In this document: one piece after another, positions 22,271 through 33,150 of the stretch
Position numbering within the stretch: position 1 is the stretch's first letter
Layout: each line of letters opens with the position of its first letter
Notes under the pieces: generated by a model
The model's database searches: none
Seen by the model: the letters and a program-made list of their open reading frames with translations, nothing else
Told to the model about the DNA's origin: nothing
Origin: Dromiciops gliroides
Taxonomy: Eukaryota > Chordata > Mammalia > Microbiotheria > Microbiotheriidae
Direction: 5' to 3'
Assembly (NCBI RefSeq): GCF_019393635.1
Contig: NC_057861.1
Span: forward strand, 656,979,724 to 657,043,723
Length of the DNA: 64,000 bases
Made by a program: the position numbers and the translations under genes

Positions 22271-22639
22271 TCCTGCCCTTGATCCTCTTGGGAAAATCTC
22301 TTAAAGCTTAGGTATGGTGCTCATACCTAAGGGTCTCTCTTAAAGGGATTACAAACAGCTCTTCTAGAAAGTTAATCAGTGTACAAAAGTGGATAAAGTA
22401 TAGGACAAATATTTATTTTTTCCATCTCAAAAGACACATGCATGTGTACTGACAAATACTTAAAACATTTCTGCCAAGTCAAGTTTCCATTTTCCCAATT
22501 GGACATCAGTGTGAAATTGATTTTGAATATATGACATTTCCCTTAGCCAAAACTTGAATGAGAAATAGTTTTTATGTGTTTCATATATCAAAAAGTATCA
22601 TGTAAGGCAAATTTTTATTCTTTACAAAATATCCATTTT

Positions 22640-22760
22640 GTAAGAGGCACGGTAGAATAGAGAGAACTAGTGTTGGAACAGTAGGGTAGGGTAACAGTCT
22701 CAGTTTTGACATATATACTATTTGTATGGCTCTGGGCAAGTCACTTAATATCAAGGCATT
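22640..22760 (+). repeat. MIR fragment
   Basis: Contains 'gcacggtagaatagagagaactagtgttggaa' and 'ggctctgggcaagtcacttaat', a diverged MIR 5' half. Confidence 0.6.
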
Positions 22761-23189
22761 CTAAGACTGTAAGTTGCAAAGAAGGTGTCCATCTGCATTG
22801 GCAAAAATAGTTTCCTCACCTGGGAGTTCCCTATATCTATTAATTACAGGTCCAGCCCTTGTACCTGTCTCCTATTGGTATTGTAAAATGAGTGATGCAT
22901 TCTAGTTTCAGGTAGTAGCTAGATTTCCAAGTAGTAATACCAGTGAATCTGAATGATGAGTGAGAGATTGAGACTAGAAATTTACATTGAGCATGTTCAG
23001 GTTTGAGAAGTGTTTTTTCTTTGGGAAGAAATGAAATCCTAAATGAATTTCTAGTTCTTTATTCATTAGTATCTTAATTGCTTATATGAAATGTGTGATG
23101 CCATTAAGAATTTATGTAGGCATAACTCAAGTAGAGGGGATTTTTATGAATACATTACTAAAAATTAAATTATTAAAATAAATTTAAAA

Positions 23190-23430
23190 TATTTTCAGTT
23201 TTGTCTAACCTTTCATGACCCCATTTAGGCTTTTCTTGGCAAAGATATTTGAGTTGTTTGCCATTTCCTTCTCCAGCTCATTTTATAGATGAGGCAACTG
23301 AGGCAAACAGGGTTAAATGATTTGTCCAAGGTCACACAGCTAGTGTCTGAGGTCAGATTTGAAATCTGGAAGATGAGTCCTCCTGACTCCAGGCCCAGTA
23401 CGATATTTATTATACTACCTAGCTGCCCCT
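23190..23430 (-). repeat. RTE-tailed tRNA-type SINE, reverse
   Basis: 'tttcatgaccccatttaggcttttcttggcaaagatattt' plus 'ggtcacacagctagtgtctgaggtcag' ending CTACCTAGCTGCCCC. Same architecture as the copies at 13.26 and 47.43 kb. Confidence 0.7.
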
Positions 23431-24720
23431 AATAACAATAAGACTGGATAATTAAATCACTGAAATGAATTAAATCAATAATTAGATTATTAAATAAAAT
23501 TAATTTCAAATTTTCCTACAGAAACTCAATCTCTATGTGTTTGAGCCTTCTATCTATCAGTTTTCAGGAACCCTTAGAAATTTGGTAGAGGAAACTGATT
23601 GATCTCAAAAGATTTCACACCAGTCCTTAGATCTTTAGGAAGTGGTTGGTATAAGAGAAGAGGTAAGGGGATAGCTGGGCACACTGTAGATTGTAGAAAT
23701 GGAAGAAAGATATACATTCTCTTGTAGCTATAGGCAGTTTAGCTTTTTAAACTGAGGAATATTGTACAATAAATCTAATTCTTCCTTCTCACTGCCTCTA
23801 GTTTAGAATTTTACTTGCAAAGGTTTTGTTCCCATTTGTTTCTATTCTACTCAGTCATGTGAATGAGAGCAGTTCTGTCTTGCAATGGAGAAAATGATTC
23901 ATTACATTAAATGGATATTTAGAGACAGTTCTTCAGATTTAATAGTTTGTTAGTTTTTATTAGAAAAATATATAAATCACTAGCTAGTAATATTTTAAAA
24001 AATTCTAGCCATTTAGTCTCTGCTAACTGTAATCTGTTTCATTTATTGTTTAGTATTTGAATGTAGTAATACTTTTTATACACTTCACTATTGCTATTAA
24101 GCAACTCTGATAATTTCATCCAGATCGCTATCTTCTTTGTCAATCTTGTCAAATACACAGTTCACCTTATTTAACTACAGTGTTAATGGTAGAAGCAGGA
24201 ATAATTAGAAGTATTAATTTAAATTCTTATCGGCAACTCTAGCGGTTCTGTATCACTGCATGTAAATCGCACAATACTACCTACATTATCCTGCCCATTC
24301 CTGTGCCTATCCAAATTAGCCCATCTTTCCAGTTCTCTTTTCCTTTTATAGATATCTTTTGTTTTTACATTATATTATTTTCCAAATATGTCCCTTTACC
24401 TCTGCTACCCAGTAAGCCAATCCCTTGGAACAAAGATTTTTTAAAAATTTGGGAAGAAGACAGTTTAACGTTTGTTAAAAACAAAGCAGTACCTTTTCTG
24501 TGTCTAGCAACATATGCAATACTCTGTACTCATAGTTTGTTCAAGTTCAGACTTTCTTCACGAAATTTCATGATGGCTTTATGAAAAAGTTTTGAGGTAG
24601 TGTTAAGTCAGGTGGCATAGTTCATAACTGCTAAAGAATTTCAAAGAAGAGAGATCAATGTCAGCTGAACAACACTGAGAACATAGGGAAGGTATGATTT
24701 GATCTAGGTTTTGAAAAAAA
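23431..24720. other. Unique-looking AT-rich intron sequence
   Basis: No gene, RNA or convincing repeat was recognised. Short open frames lack family similarity and splice context. Confidence 0.5.
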
Positions 24721-24724
24721 CCAG

Positions 24725-25360
24725 TCAGACTTATTAAATACCTGTTGTGTGCAAGGTACTGTGCTAGGTGTTGAGTATACAAAAAGAAAAGACAACAACA
24801 ATCCCTTTTTACAGTCTACTGAGGAGTGGGTGGGTTGTATCATGTGCACAGAGAAGTTAATATAAGATAATGGTAGGAGAGAGGGAGCACTAACAATTGG
24901 GATCAGGAAAGGGACTTTAGCTGAACCTTGAAGGAATTGATGGGATTCAAAAAGTAGAAATGAAAAGAGAGATTATAGTTCAAATGTGGGAGATATCTGG
25001 TACAAAGGAATGGAAATGAGATCGAATGTCAGGTTGGGGACTACTAGGTCAATTTGGCTGAAATGCAGAATGTGTGCAATGTCAGGAAGGGTATAGAAGG
25101 AAGTCAGATTACAGTGTCAGGCTGAGGACTTGTATTTTATCTTGGAGGCAACAAGGGGGAGCTACTGAAGATTTTGAGCAGAGGAGTAGTTTTCGCAATT
25201 CTGTGGTGGGTAGATTCCCTGAGGAATTTAAAAGGAAAAGGAAGACATGAAAATAGAGAGAGACCCACTGTGAGAGTCCAAGTGAGAGAGAGATGATGGG
25301 GGCTTCATTTGGAATACTTGCCTTGCCATGGGAGAGAGGACTGATTTGAAGGATCTTGTG
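24725..25360 (+). repeat. Diverged long copy of the unnamed high-copy repeat
   Basis: Order: 'tattaaatacctgttgtgtgcaaggtactgtgctagg', 'ggactttagctgaaccttgaagg', 'tgtattttatcttggaggcaacaagggggagctactgaag'. It matches the 21.4-kb and 29.7-kb copies. Confidence 0.55.
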
Positions 25361-25564
25361 GAAGTATAATTGTCAGGATGTGGTAAAATGTCTGTAAAAT
25401 CTTTTGAAGAAGGATGGTGGACAGTTATAGGCAGTATTATGTCATGAAGCCGAGAAAAAGTAGAATAAAACCAGTTTTTTAAAAGCCTGGTAAGATATCC
25501 AGATAAGTAAACAAAAATCATCTGAAGGATATTCATGAATGAGAATAGAAAAGAGAACTACAAA

Positions 25565-26075
25565 TGGAGGAAAGAAAAGATTGGCCCGCAGGTGCAGGCA
25601 ACCTGCCATGGGGAAGGAAATCCTGGTTTTAAACCTCCGCTGCCTTGCGGCTATACCCATATATGGGAAAGGCTTCAGGAGTTAACCCCAAGGAAAAATC
25701 AGGAGTCAGAGTCCCTTAGGCAGTTGGATGTTGGACATCACATCCCTCTGGCAACTCCTGCAGCGGCACTGGTGCCAAACTGTATTGGCTCTGCCTCTCC
25801 TTTGGATCCACCAATGTCACGGAGAGGGAAAACCTGCTGCATGGGCAACAGCTTGTTTTCCATATTGATCCACCCAGGCCAGCACCCTGGAGAGGACACT
25901 CCAGTTACTCCTCATGGGGTAGATACAACACAGGATGCGGCAGTTACGGGTTATAAGTCACTCAGGAGCTGCGGCTCCCATATCAGACTGCACAGCCACA
26001 GTGTGGCCTGTGGCTCTTCAGGGCGCTGATCCATGGTTATCCGCAACTGGTGGAGGCCTACTACTACTACTACAT
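25565..26075 (+). repeat. Unassigned GC-richer block, possibly an RTE-type LINE 5' region
   Basis: An abrupt 0.5-kb rise in G+C with a 164-residue open frame (25535-26029). It sits directly before a TCTA microsatellite and a scrap of a non-L1 reverse transcriptase. The peptide has no domain I recognise. The block's low-copy look, its position beside RT remains and the lack of splice sites suggest the 5' part of a LINE rather than a host exon. Confidence 0.35.
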
Positions 26076-26080
26076 ATATC

Positions 26081-26157
<77 letters not shown>
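26076..26157. repeat. (TCTA)n microsatellite
   Basis: About 20 uninterrupted TCTA/ATCT tetranucleotides, likely polymorphic. The open frames reading Ile-Tyr-Leu-Ser repeats are artefacts. Confidence 0.97.
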
Positions 26158-26380
26158 GTATTCATCACAAATAGTTGAACCACAATACTTGGATAGTAAC
26201 ATCACTGTCCCTCAGGTAGAGGAGGTAGAAATGTCCCTATAGTGAACAAAGATATGAAAAACAGCTGGATTGTATCAAGTATATACAGAAGACATCAGGA
26301 GATAACGGTTGTGAGCACATTGAAAGATTGATATACAGCATATCTAAAAAATGAAAGATATCAAAATCATGGAAAAAAAA
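26158..26380 (+). repeat. Non-L1 LINE reverse-transcriptase scrap
   Basis: Translates in pieces to VEPQYLDSNITVPQVEEVEM and a following A/L...K..KTAGLYQ block, parallel to the 10.15-kb copy. Broken by stops and frameshifts. Confidence 0.5.
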
Positions 26381-26384
26381 TCTT

Positions 26385-26500
26385 GAACTTGGTGGCACAG
26401 TGGATAGAACACTTGACCTGGAATCAGGAAGAACTGAGTTCAAATCCAGCCTTAGACACTTTAACCATGTAATCCTGGGCAAGCCACTTAACTTATCTTT
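26385..26500 (+). repeat. CORE-SINE, 5'-truncated
   Basis: 'ttggtggcacagtggatagaacacttgacctggaatcagg' through 'aatcctgggcaagccacttaac'. Confidence 0.8.
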
Positions 26501-27229
26501 GTCTTGTGGAACAGAGTAACAAAGTTTTTCATATTGAGGTATAGTCCCTTACTGGAAAGAGTGAAACAATGGACAATTTAAAAAAATGGCTGGGGAAAAT
26601 TCATCCGCCTTTAAAAATGAAAACAAAGTTCAAATCAAATCAAAGCCAACATAGGTAAAACCTAAATTCGTTGAATTCTTACAGCAACTGTATAATACAG
26701 TATGTAGAAACTTGGTAAAATTTGAGTTAACATGTTTAGACTCTACATAGGTGATCACTAGGCATTCATATCATAGTGTCTTTGTGGTGCTCAGGCGTGA
26801 AATTTGTAAATTTGATGTTGCATTTCTCAACATCATTCATTTTGGTAAGTAGAATATATGCAAAAAATGGTTTCCTCTCCCACTTCTCCCTGCGGCAACA
26901 TTTAAAAATTGTCATTTTACTGTGTAACTTTTAAAAGTGAATTAATATCTCTGTGATAGATAATTGTATAACTTATTGAAGAGAAAGTCTATCATAGTAG
27001 TTGAAACTAGTATGGAGGGTAGTATAGAATTATTAGCTAAAAAATAGGCACAAAAACTAAAAAGCCCAAGCCCAGAAATCATTGCATGCAACATTTATCA
27101 TTGCATTCACAAGTGATGTTATTGATGGAGACAGAAAAGCCATTGTTAGCTTAGTACAAATGCTTTAGCTCCAGATAGCATGGAATATGATAATTGGAAA
27201 TGACATCTTGAAAGTGTCTATGTTGTATG

Positions 27230-27650
27230 CAGTGACAAAACAGAATATTTTTTCTAGAGAAAATTAGATTCTTTTACTTAGCAAAATCCAAACTTGTTCA
27301 AAAGTCATTTTAGTGACATCACAAGGATTACTTCATCATATAATGTTGCTTACAGAATTGCTAAACATGAAAAGCCTCATTTAATAGAAGAAATTCTGGT
27401 GCTATTTGCAGCTATCAACATAGTTAAAAAGACACTTGACGTTGGTTTGACTTGGAGATAGCACAGTGGGAATGAGAATTCAGGCCAGTCACTTAGCTTG
27501 TCATTGCTTGAGTGGATAAAGCAAATGACATATTTGAAGATATGTTGTTGAACTTGTTGTTGGGGACGTGTGGTTTGTTACCTTGTAAACCTATTGATAG
27601 CATTGCCATGTCAGGAGAAATTTTAGTATAATTGACAGATTTTAAAATTG
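27230..27650 (+). pseudogene. hAT/ZBED-like transposase relic
   Basis: The + frame around 27296-27440 reads SSYNVAYRIAKHEKPHLIEE followed by an I/V-rich KKT segment. This resembles the 'SY.VA..IAK..KPH.IGE' block of hAT-derived proteins (ZBED5, SCAND3, GTF2IRD2 C-terminal, Charlie/Zaphod transposases). Flanking text gives further scraps but many stops. It is a decayed DNA-transposon coding fragment or a processed copy of a domesticated hAT gene; the two cannot be told apart here. Not functional. Confidence 0.45.
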
Positions 27651-27904
27651 ACATGATTAAGTTATTACTAGTTATTAAACTTTACTAGTTTAATTTATGT
27701 CAGAATGAAATGTAGGTCTACAAACATAAGTAATAAACATGGCAATTATAAGACATGCTTCACAACTGCTTTATTGGGGGGCAAATATGAAATAAGGAGC
27801 TATATGTAGTTTTTTCAATTATTACAAAAGTAAGCCCCTCCCAAAATCCCATTAAAAGAAAATGTCTTTGCAAAGTTGTGTAAACATAGGATATGGCATT
27901 GCCT

Positions 27905-28058
27905 AACATTGATTTAGACTTGTGCTAAAGTCTTACTAGCTATGAGCTTCTGGGCAAATAAATAGCTTAGCCTTTCTGAGCCTTCCTTGGTTTAGTCATT
28001 TATAAAATTTGGGGGCTAGAATTGAAGTGATCTTTAAGGTTTCCTCTGGCTGTAAATC
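27905..28058 (+). repeat. MIR-like fragment
   Basis: 'tgtgctaaagtcttactagctatgagcttctgggcaaataaatagcttagcctttctgagcc' with the MIR tail 'aaatttgggggctagaattgaagtgatc'. Confidence 0.55.
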
Positions 28059-28068
28059 TATGATGCTT

Positions 28069-28521
28069 CTTTTAAAAAAAAAAGTATTTTATTATTTTCT
28101 AGTTACATGTAGAGATAGTTTTCAACATTGTTTTTATAAGATTTCCAATTTCAAAATTTTCTCCCTCCCTTCCCCCCTCCCCAAGACAGCAGGTAATCTG
28201 ATATAGGTTATATATGTATAATAACATTAAACATATTTCTGCCTTAGTCATGTTATAAGAGAAGAATCAGAGCAAAAAGGAAAAACCTCAAAAAAAGAAA
28301 AACAACAGCACCAAAAATGAAAGAAATAGTATGGTTCAATCAGCATCCATATTCTACAGTTCTTTTTTTTTTTCTGGATTTGGAGAGCCTTTTCCATTAT
28401 GAGTCCTTTGGCACTTTCTTGTACTGTTGTATTGGTGAGAAGAATCTAGTCTATCACAGTTGATCAACACATAATGTTGACGATACTGTGTACAATGTTC
28501 TGGTTCTGCTCATCTCACTCA
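28069..28521 (-). mobile_element. 5'-truncated L1, reverse
   Basis: L1 3' UTR and end-of-ORF2 sequence only, closely matching 16.57-17.03 kb. Flanked by a 10-bp duplication TATGATGCTT (28059-28068 and 28522-28531), with the A-tail as T/A-rich text at the left. A classic short truncated insertion. Confidence 0.85.
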
Positions 28522-28710
28522 TATGATGCTTTTAAGCATATTTGATCTAAAAGAAGAAATTCCCATTTTTCATAGTGATGATATAAAAATGAAAAAACGT
28601 TAGTCAAATTTTCTTTCTGACTGTACTGCACTTGAAATAGAAGAAAGTAAAAGAAAACCCTGCATATTAATTACTTAACCAGTCTTCAGAAATAATTCTT
28701 ATTTTGTTTT

Positions 28711-28880
28711 CTTTCTTTCTTTCTTTCTTTCTTTTTTTTTTTTGATGAGGCAATTGGGGTTAAGTGACTTGCCCAGGGTCACACAGTTAGTAGGTGTTAA
28801 GTGTCTGAGGCCGGATTTAAACTCAGGTCCTCCTGACTCTAGGGCCAGTGCTCTATCCACTGTGCCACCTAGCTGCCCCC
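28711..28880 (-). repeat. CORE-SINE, reverse, with (TTTC)n tail
   Basis: Near-consensus reverse copy with a 12-bp duplication TTATTTTGTTTT at 28699-28710 and 28881-28892. The tail is a TTTC repeat plus T-run. Confidence 0.92.
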
Positions 28881-29099
28881 TTATTTTGTTTTAAAGATCC
28901 AGATATTGGTAAATTTGAATCAATTAGGAAACCCTTTGCTTTAAGCATACTTGATGAATTTAATCTGACTGAACAACAATGGTTTGTAGACTTGTCTTGT
29001 GTTTGAATGTTGAAATAAACATTTACACTTAAATCTTATGACTTGGCTATAGGTGAATTGAGTTATATGGCTTATCATATAATTTGTTATAAATCTAAC

Positions 29100-29262
29100 A
29101 GAGCACTCTCTTTGGCTTCCAGTCCCAGCTCTGATATTTGCTACTTGGGCAATATTGGGCAAGTAACCTCCCTGGGCTTCAGTTTCCTTATTTATAGAAT
29201 GAGAAGGTAAAACTGGATGGCCTATAATGTTCCTTACAGCTTTAAATCTGTGATCCTTACAT
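29100..29262 (+). repeat. MIR element
   Basis: 'agtcccagctctgatatttgctacttgggcaatattgggcaagtaacctccctgggcttcagtttcctta' is a MIR match with a degraded 5' end. Confidence 0.75.
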
Positions 29263-29669
29263 TTTATTGCTGTGAAACTTGGTGATCTGCTACAGCTGTT
29301 ATAAAGGCCAAAGTTAGTGGTTAGTGACTTAAAAATATAAGTAGCAGTATCATCAATGATACTACATTTTGAGAAACTATACCAAACCCCAGCCTACCTA
29401 TCACATTAACAATATTATAATTATGATTACTTTTATGGTCCATATATGAAAACTATCAATGATGTTATTAATGCATATCTATATATTACATTGTCTTTTT
29501 CATAATTTAAATACTTAATTTTGACAAAATGTAAGCTAAGAAACTTGAGTAGATTGTTTTGTGAAAAATGGGGATAGGCACAAAAAAATTTTATGTCTAA
29601 GAAAGGTGGAGTGCTAAATAAAATTTGGAAACAATTGCGGTAAGAGCTATATATAGATTTATCTTTGAA

Positions 29670-30047
29670 GGAACCTAAAATTTCTTAGGAGGTGGAGATA
29701 AGGAGGGATTGCATTCTGGGTATGGAGGTTAGCTTCTCTATAGGCATGGAGGCAGGAGATAGAGTGCCATGTTATGGGAAACAGCAAGTAGAATATTTTG
29801 GCTTCATTGTAGAGTGTGTACATGCAGGAAGCTTGGAAACATAGGTTGGATCCAGATTATAAATGACTTTAAATGCCAACATGAAGAATTTGTATTTTAT
29901 CCTAAAAGTAATAGGGTAAAATGGAAGCTTCTTGAGCAGTAGACTAGGGCTATGGTCTGACATGTATCTTAGATTATTTTGGCAAGCCCTGGAGGATGGA
30001 TCAGAAAGAGGAAAGAGTACAGGTTGCATGGCGTGGAGAGGTCCTCT
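29670..30047 (+). repeat. 3' part of the unnamed high-copy repeat, cut by HAL1
   Basis: 'aaatgccaacatgaagaatttgtattttatcctaaaagtaatagggtaaaatggaagc' parallels 21.8 kb. The HAL1 insertion with its target duplication starts at 30048. Confidence 0.55.
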
Positions 30048-30703
30048 TTATCCAGTTTTTTTGGGTTTTTTTTAGTTTTGTGAATAGAATTTTATTTTCC
30101 AAAATATGTAAAAACAAAAATTTAACATCAATTTTTAAAAAACTTTGTGTTCCAACTTCTTCCCCCCTCCATTCCCACCCCCACCCACAAGAACTCAAGC
30201 AATTCAAAATAAGTTATACATGAGTAGTTATGGAAAAATTCCCATATTAGCTAGTTGTGAGAGAAAACAGTAAAAAACCCCCAAAACTTCAGATTAAGGA
30301 ATTGTCAAAGAGGATAAGAAAAAAAAAATTTTTTAATGTGTTTCCATCTGTTTTCAGATACTATCAGTTCTTTCTCTACAGATGGGCTGCAATCTTCATA
30401 AGTCCTTCAGGGTTTTATTGGATCATTGCCTTGCTGAAAATAACCACATGCTTCCCAGCAGATCATCCCCCACTATTGCTGTTATTTTGTATACAGTACA
30501 TGTCACTCTGCTTCAGTTTATGTAGGTCTTTAAAGGTTTTTCTGATAGTATCCTGTTCATCATAAACTGTACCTTAAGCTTGACAGAGAATTTTCTTCAT
30601 AAAAGCCCAGCAAAGTAGGTACCATACATTTTGCCATTATAATCAATCATCATAACTATTTCCCTCCATCCCACTCCCTTCCCATGACTTTTATTCTCTC
30701 TTC

Positions 30704-31078
30704 TGTAACGATTGGAATGACGCCACCTGCTGGAGACTTACTGTAGAAGAGCTCCACCCATGAGGTGAAGGTCTTTGAGGGCAAGACCATGCATCTTTTT
30801 CTTTGGCGTCAGGAAGTGACGTTTGCTTGTGGGAGGAAGAAGGGGGAGCCTGGCGCTCTGACTCTGGCTCTTTCCTGTGGACTCTGGCAGAGAGTGGAGC
30901 TAGAAATGCTCTCTCCCTTTAATAGATAGATGAATCTAGGCCTTTCTCTCTCTCTTTACCAAATTCTTATTCTCCTTAATAAATGCTTAAAAGCCTAACT
31001 CTTGCTAAAGCTTATAATTTATTGGCGACCACTCATTAGATATTTTAGACAGACTAGCTAGAATTTTAGCCTTTAACA
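30704..31078 (+). mobile_element. Solo LTR, 375 bp, inside HAL1
   Basis: TGTAACGATTGG ... CCTTTAACA with 4-bp duplication CTTC at 30700-30703 and 31079-31082. AATAAA at 30978-30983 gives + orientation. HAL1 sequence resumes in register when it is removed. It shares the 'aataaatgctta...gctaaagctt' stretch with the 13.5-kb LTR, so the two are probably distantly related class I LTRs. Confidence 0.9.
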
Positions 31079-31721
31079 CTTCTTTTTACCTATTCCTCCT
31101 CAGAAGTGTTTTACTTCTGACTATCCTCTCCCTCGCTCTACACCCTCTTTTTTCACCCTTCCTTCCTTATCCTCTTCCCCTCCTATTTTCCTGCAGGGTT
31201 AAATAGATTGCTCCTCCCAACTGGGTATGAAAGCCATTCCCTCCATGAGCCCACTCCAATGAGATCAGGGTCCCTGAGCTAATTCTTTGTTCTAAATTTT
31301 TCTTCCTCCCTCCCTTCTCAACTCTCCCTATGAGATCAAGCAATTCAATATGTCATACTTGTGCAGTAATGCAGAACATCTTCATCTTCCTTGAAAATAT
31401 CTTGCTTTTTACTGCTCTCTCCCCCAATCTGCCCTTCCCTCCTTCCCTTCTCCACCCCCTCCCATTTCTTTCCCCTCCCGCAGGGCAAAAATATATTACT
31501 ATACCTACTTGAGTATGTATTTTAGTCCTTCTTTGAGCCAATTCTGATGATATTAAGGTTCACTCACTCCCCAACTCCTTCCCCCCCTTCTCCTCCTCTC
31601 CATAAGTTTTTTTCTTGTTTCCTTCATGTGAACTACCTCTCCCCAGACCATCTCTCCCCTTCTCCCTCCCCCAGTTTATTCTTCCTACACCTCAACCCTA
31701 TTTTAATGATGTCATCATGGA

Positions 31722-31832
31722 TTAGTTAGGTGGCACAGTGGACAAAGCACCAGCCCTGGACCCAGGAGGCCCCAAGCCCAAATCCAGCCCCAGACATAAG
31801 ATATCCCACCCTGTCTGCCCTACAAAGAACAA
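31722..31832 (+). repeat. Diverged SINE segment built into HAL1
   Basis: 'ttaggtggcacagtggacaaagcaccagccctggacccaggagg' is a degraded CORE-SINE head. The second HAL1 has the same segment at the same place and strand (44136-44250), so it was part of the HAL1 source element. Confidence 0.7.
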
Positions 31833-32003
31833 AACATAAATGCTTTACAGATATAATTCCTTCATATTCAGTTCAGCCCTGTCTTCTGTGAATTGCTTAC
31901 TGAGATAGTTCTTATGATTTCAAAGTATTATCTTCCCATATAGGAATGTTAACAGTTTGATCTTTTAATATCCCTCATGAAGTCTTTTTCCTGTTTACCC
32001 TTT

Positions 32004-33150
32004 TTATGCTTTTCCAGAGTCTTGTATTTGAAAGTCAAATTTTCTTTTCAGTTCAGGTCTTTTCATCACAAATGCTTGAAAGACCTCTTTCTCATTGAAA
32101 TCCCATTTTTGCCTCTGAAAGATTATACTCAGTTTTGCTGGGTACATGATTTTTGGCTGAAGTCCCAGTTCCTTTGCCCTCTGAAATATCATATTCCATG
32201 CCCTTCGGTCCTTTAATGTAGAAGCTGCTAGATCTTGCTTTATCCTTATTGGAGCTCCACAGTATTTGAATTCCTTTTTTCTAGCTGCTTGCAGTATTTT
32301 CTCCTTTACCTGGGAGTTCTGGAATTTGACTATAATATTCCTGGAGGTTTTCCTTTTGGGATCTCTTTCAGGAGGTGATTGGTGGATTCTTTCAATTTCT
32401 ATTTTAGCTTCTGCTTCTAGAATATCAGGGCAATTTTCCCTCACAATCTCTTGGAGGATGGTGTCTAAGCTTTTGTTTTGGTCATGGTTTTCAGGTAGTC
32501 CAGTGATTTTCAAATGATCTCTCCTAGATTTATTTTCTAGGTCAGCTGTTTTTCCAAGGAGATATTTCACATTGCCCTCTATTTTTTCATTCAGTTGGAT
32601 TTGTTTTACTGTGTCTTGGTTTCTCATAAGGTCACTAGCTTCCATTTGTTCAATCCTAATTCTTAAGCAGTTATTTTCATCAGACAGTTTTTTAATCTCC
32701 TTTTCCATTTGGCTTTTCAAACTGTTGACTTTTTTCTCGTGACTCTCCTGCATCGCTCTCATTTCCCTTTCTATTCTTTCCTCCTTTTCTCTACATCTTC
32801 TATTTCTCCTACTTTCTCTTCAAAGTCCCCCTTTTTTTTTTGGTGGGGCAATGGGGGTTAAGTGACTTGCCCAGGGTCACACAGCTAGTAAGTGTTAAGT
32901 GTCTGAGGCTGGATTTGAACTCAGGTACTCCTGACTCCAGGGCCGGTGCTCTATCCACTGCGCCACCTAGCTGCCCCCTCAAAGTCCCTTTTGAGAGCTT
33001 CCATGACCTGAGACCAGTTCATATTTTTCTTGGAAGCTTTGGATGTTGGAGCTTTGACCCTGTTATTATCTTCTTCTTCTGAGGTTGTATTGTGGTCTAC
33101 CTTACCCCAAAGAAGTTTTCGATGGTCTTCTGCTTTCTCTGCCTACTCAT
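32004..33150 (-). pseudogene. HAL1/L1 ORF1p, interrupted by a SINE and a frameshift
   Basis: The start ATG (33148-33150) begins MSRQRKQKTIENFF, the same start as the second HAL1 copy, but a frameshift/stop follows within about 20 codons. The SINE at 32830-32978 then splits the coiled-coil region. The downstream 252-codon open frame (32762-32004) keeps the C-terminal half of the coiled coil, the RRM and the C-terminal domain. Visible motifs include SRRDHLKITGLPE, IERIHQSPPERDPKRK and ARKKEFKYCGAPIRI. ORF1p is the RNA-binding chaperone of L1/HAL1 particles. Broken, so not expressed as a full protein. Confidence 0.85.
32830..32978 (-). repeat. CORE-SINE, reverse, inside HAL1 ORF1
   Basis: Near-consensus copy with 10-bp duplication TCAAAGTCCC at 32820-32829 and 32979-32988. 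Confidence 0.92.

Noticed and set aside
26033..26242. Frames with (Ile-Tyr-Leu-Ser)n repeats resembling a membrane peptide
   Set aside because: Direct translation of the TCTA microsatellite.
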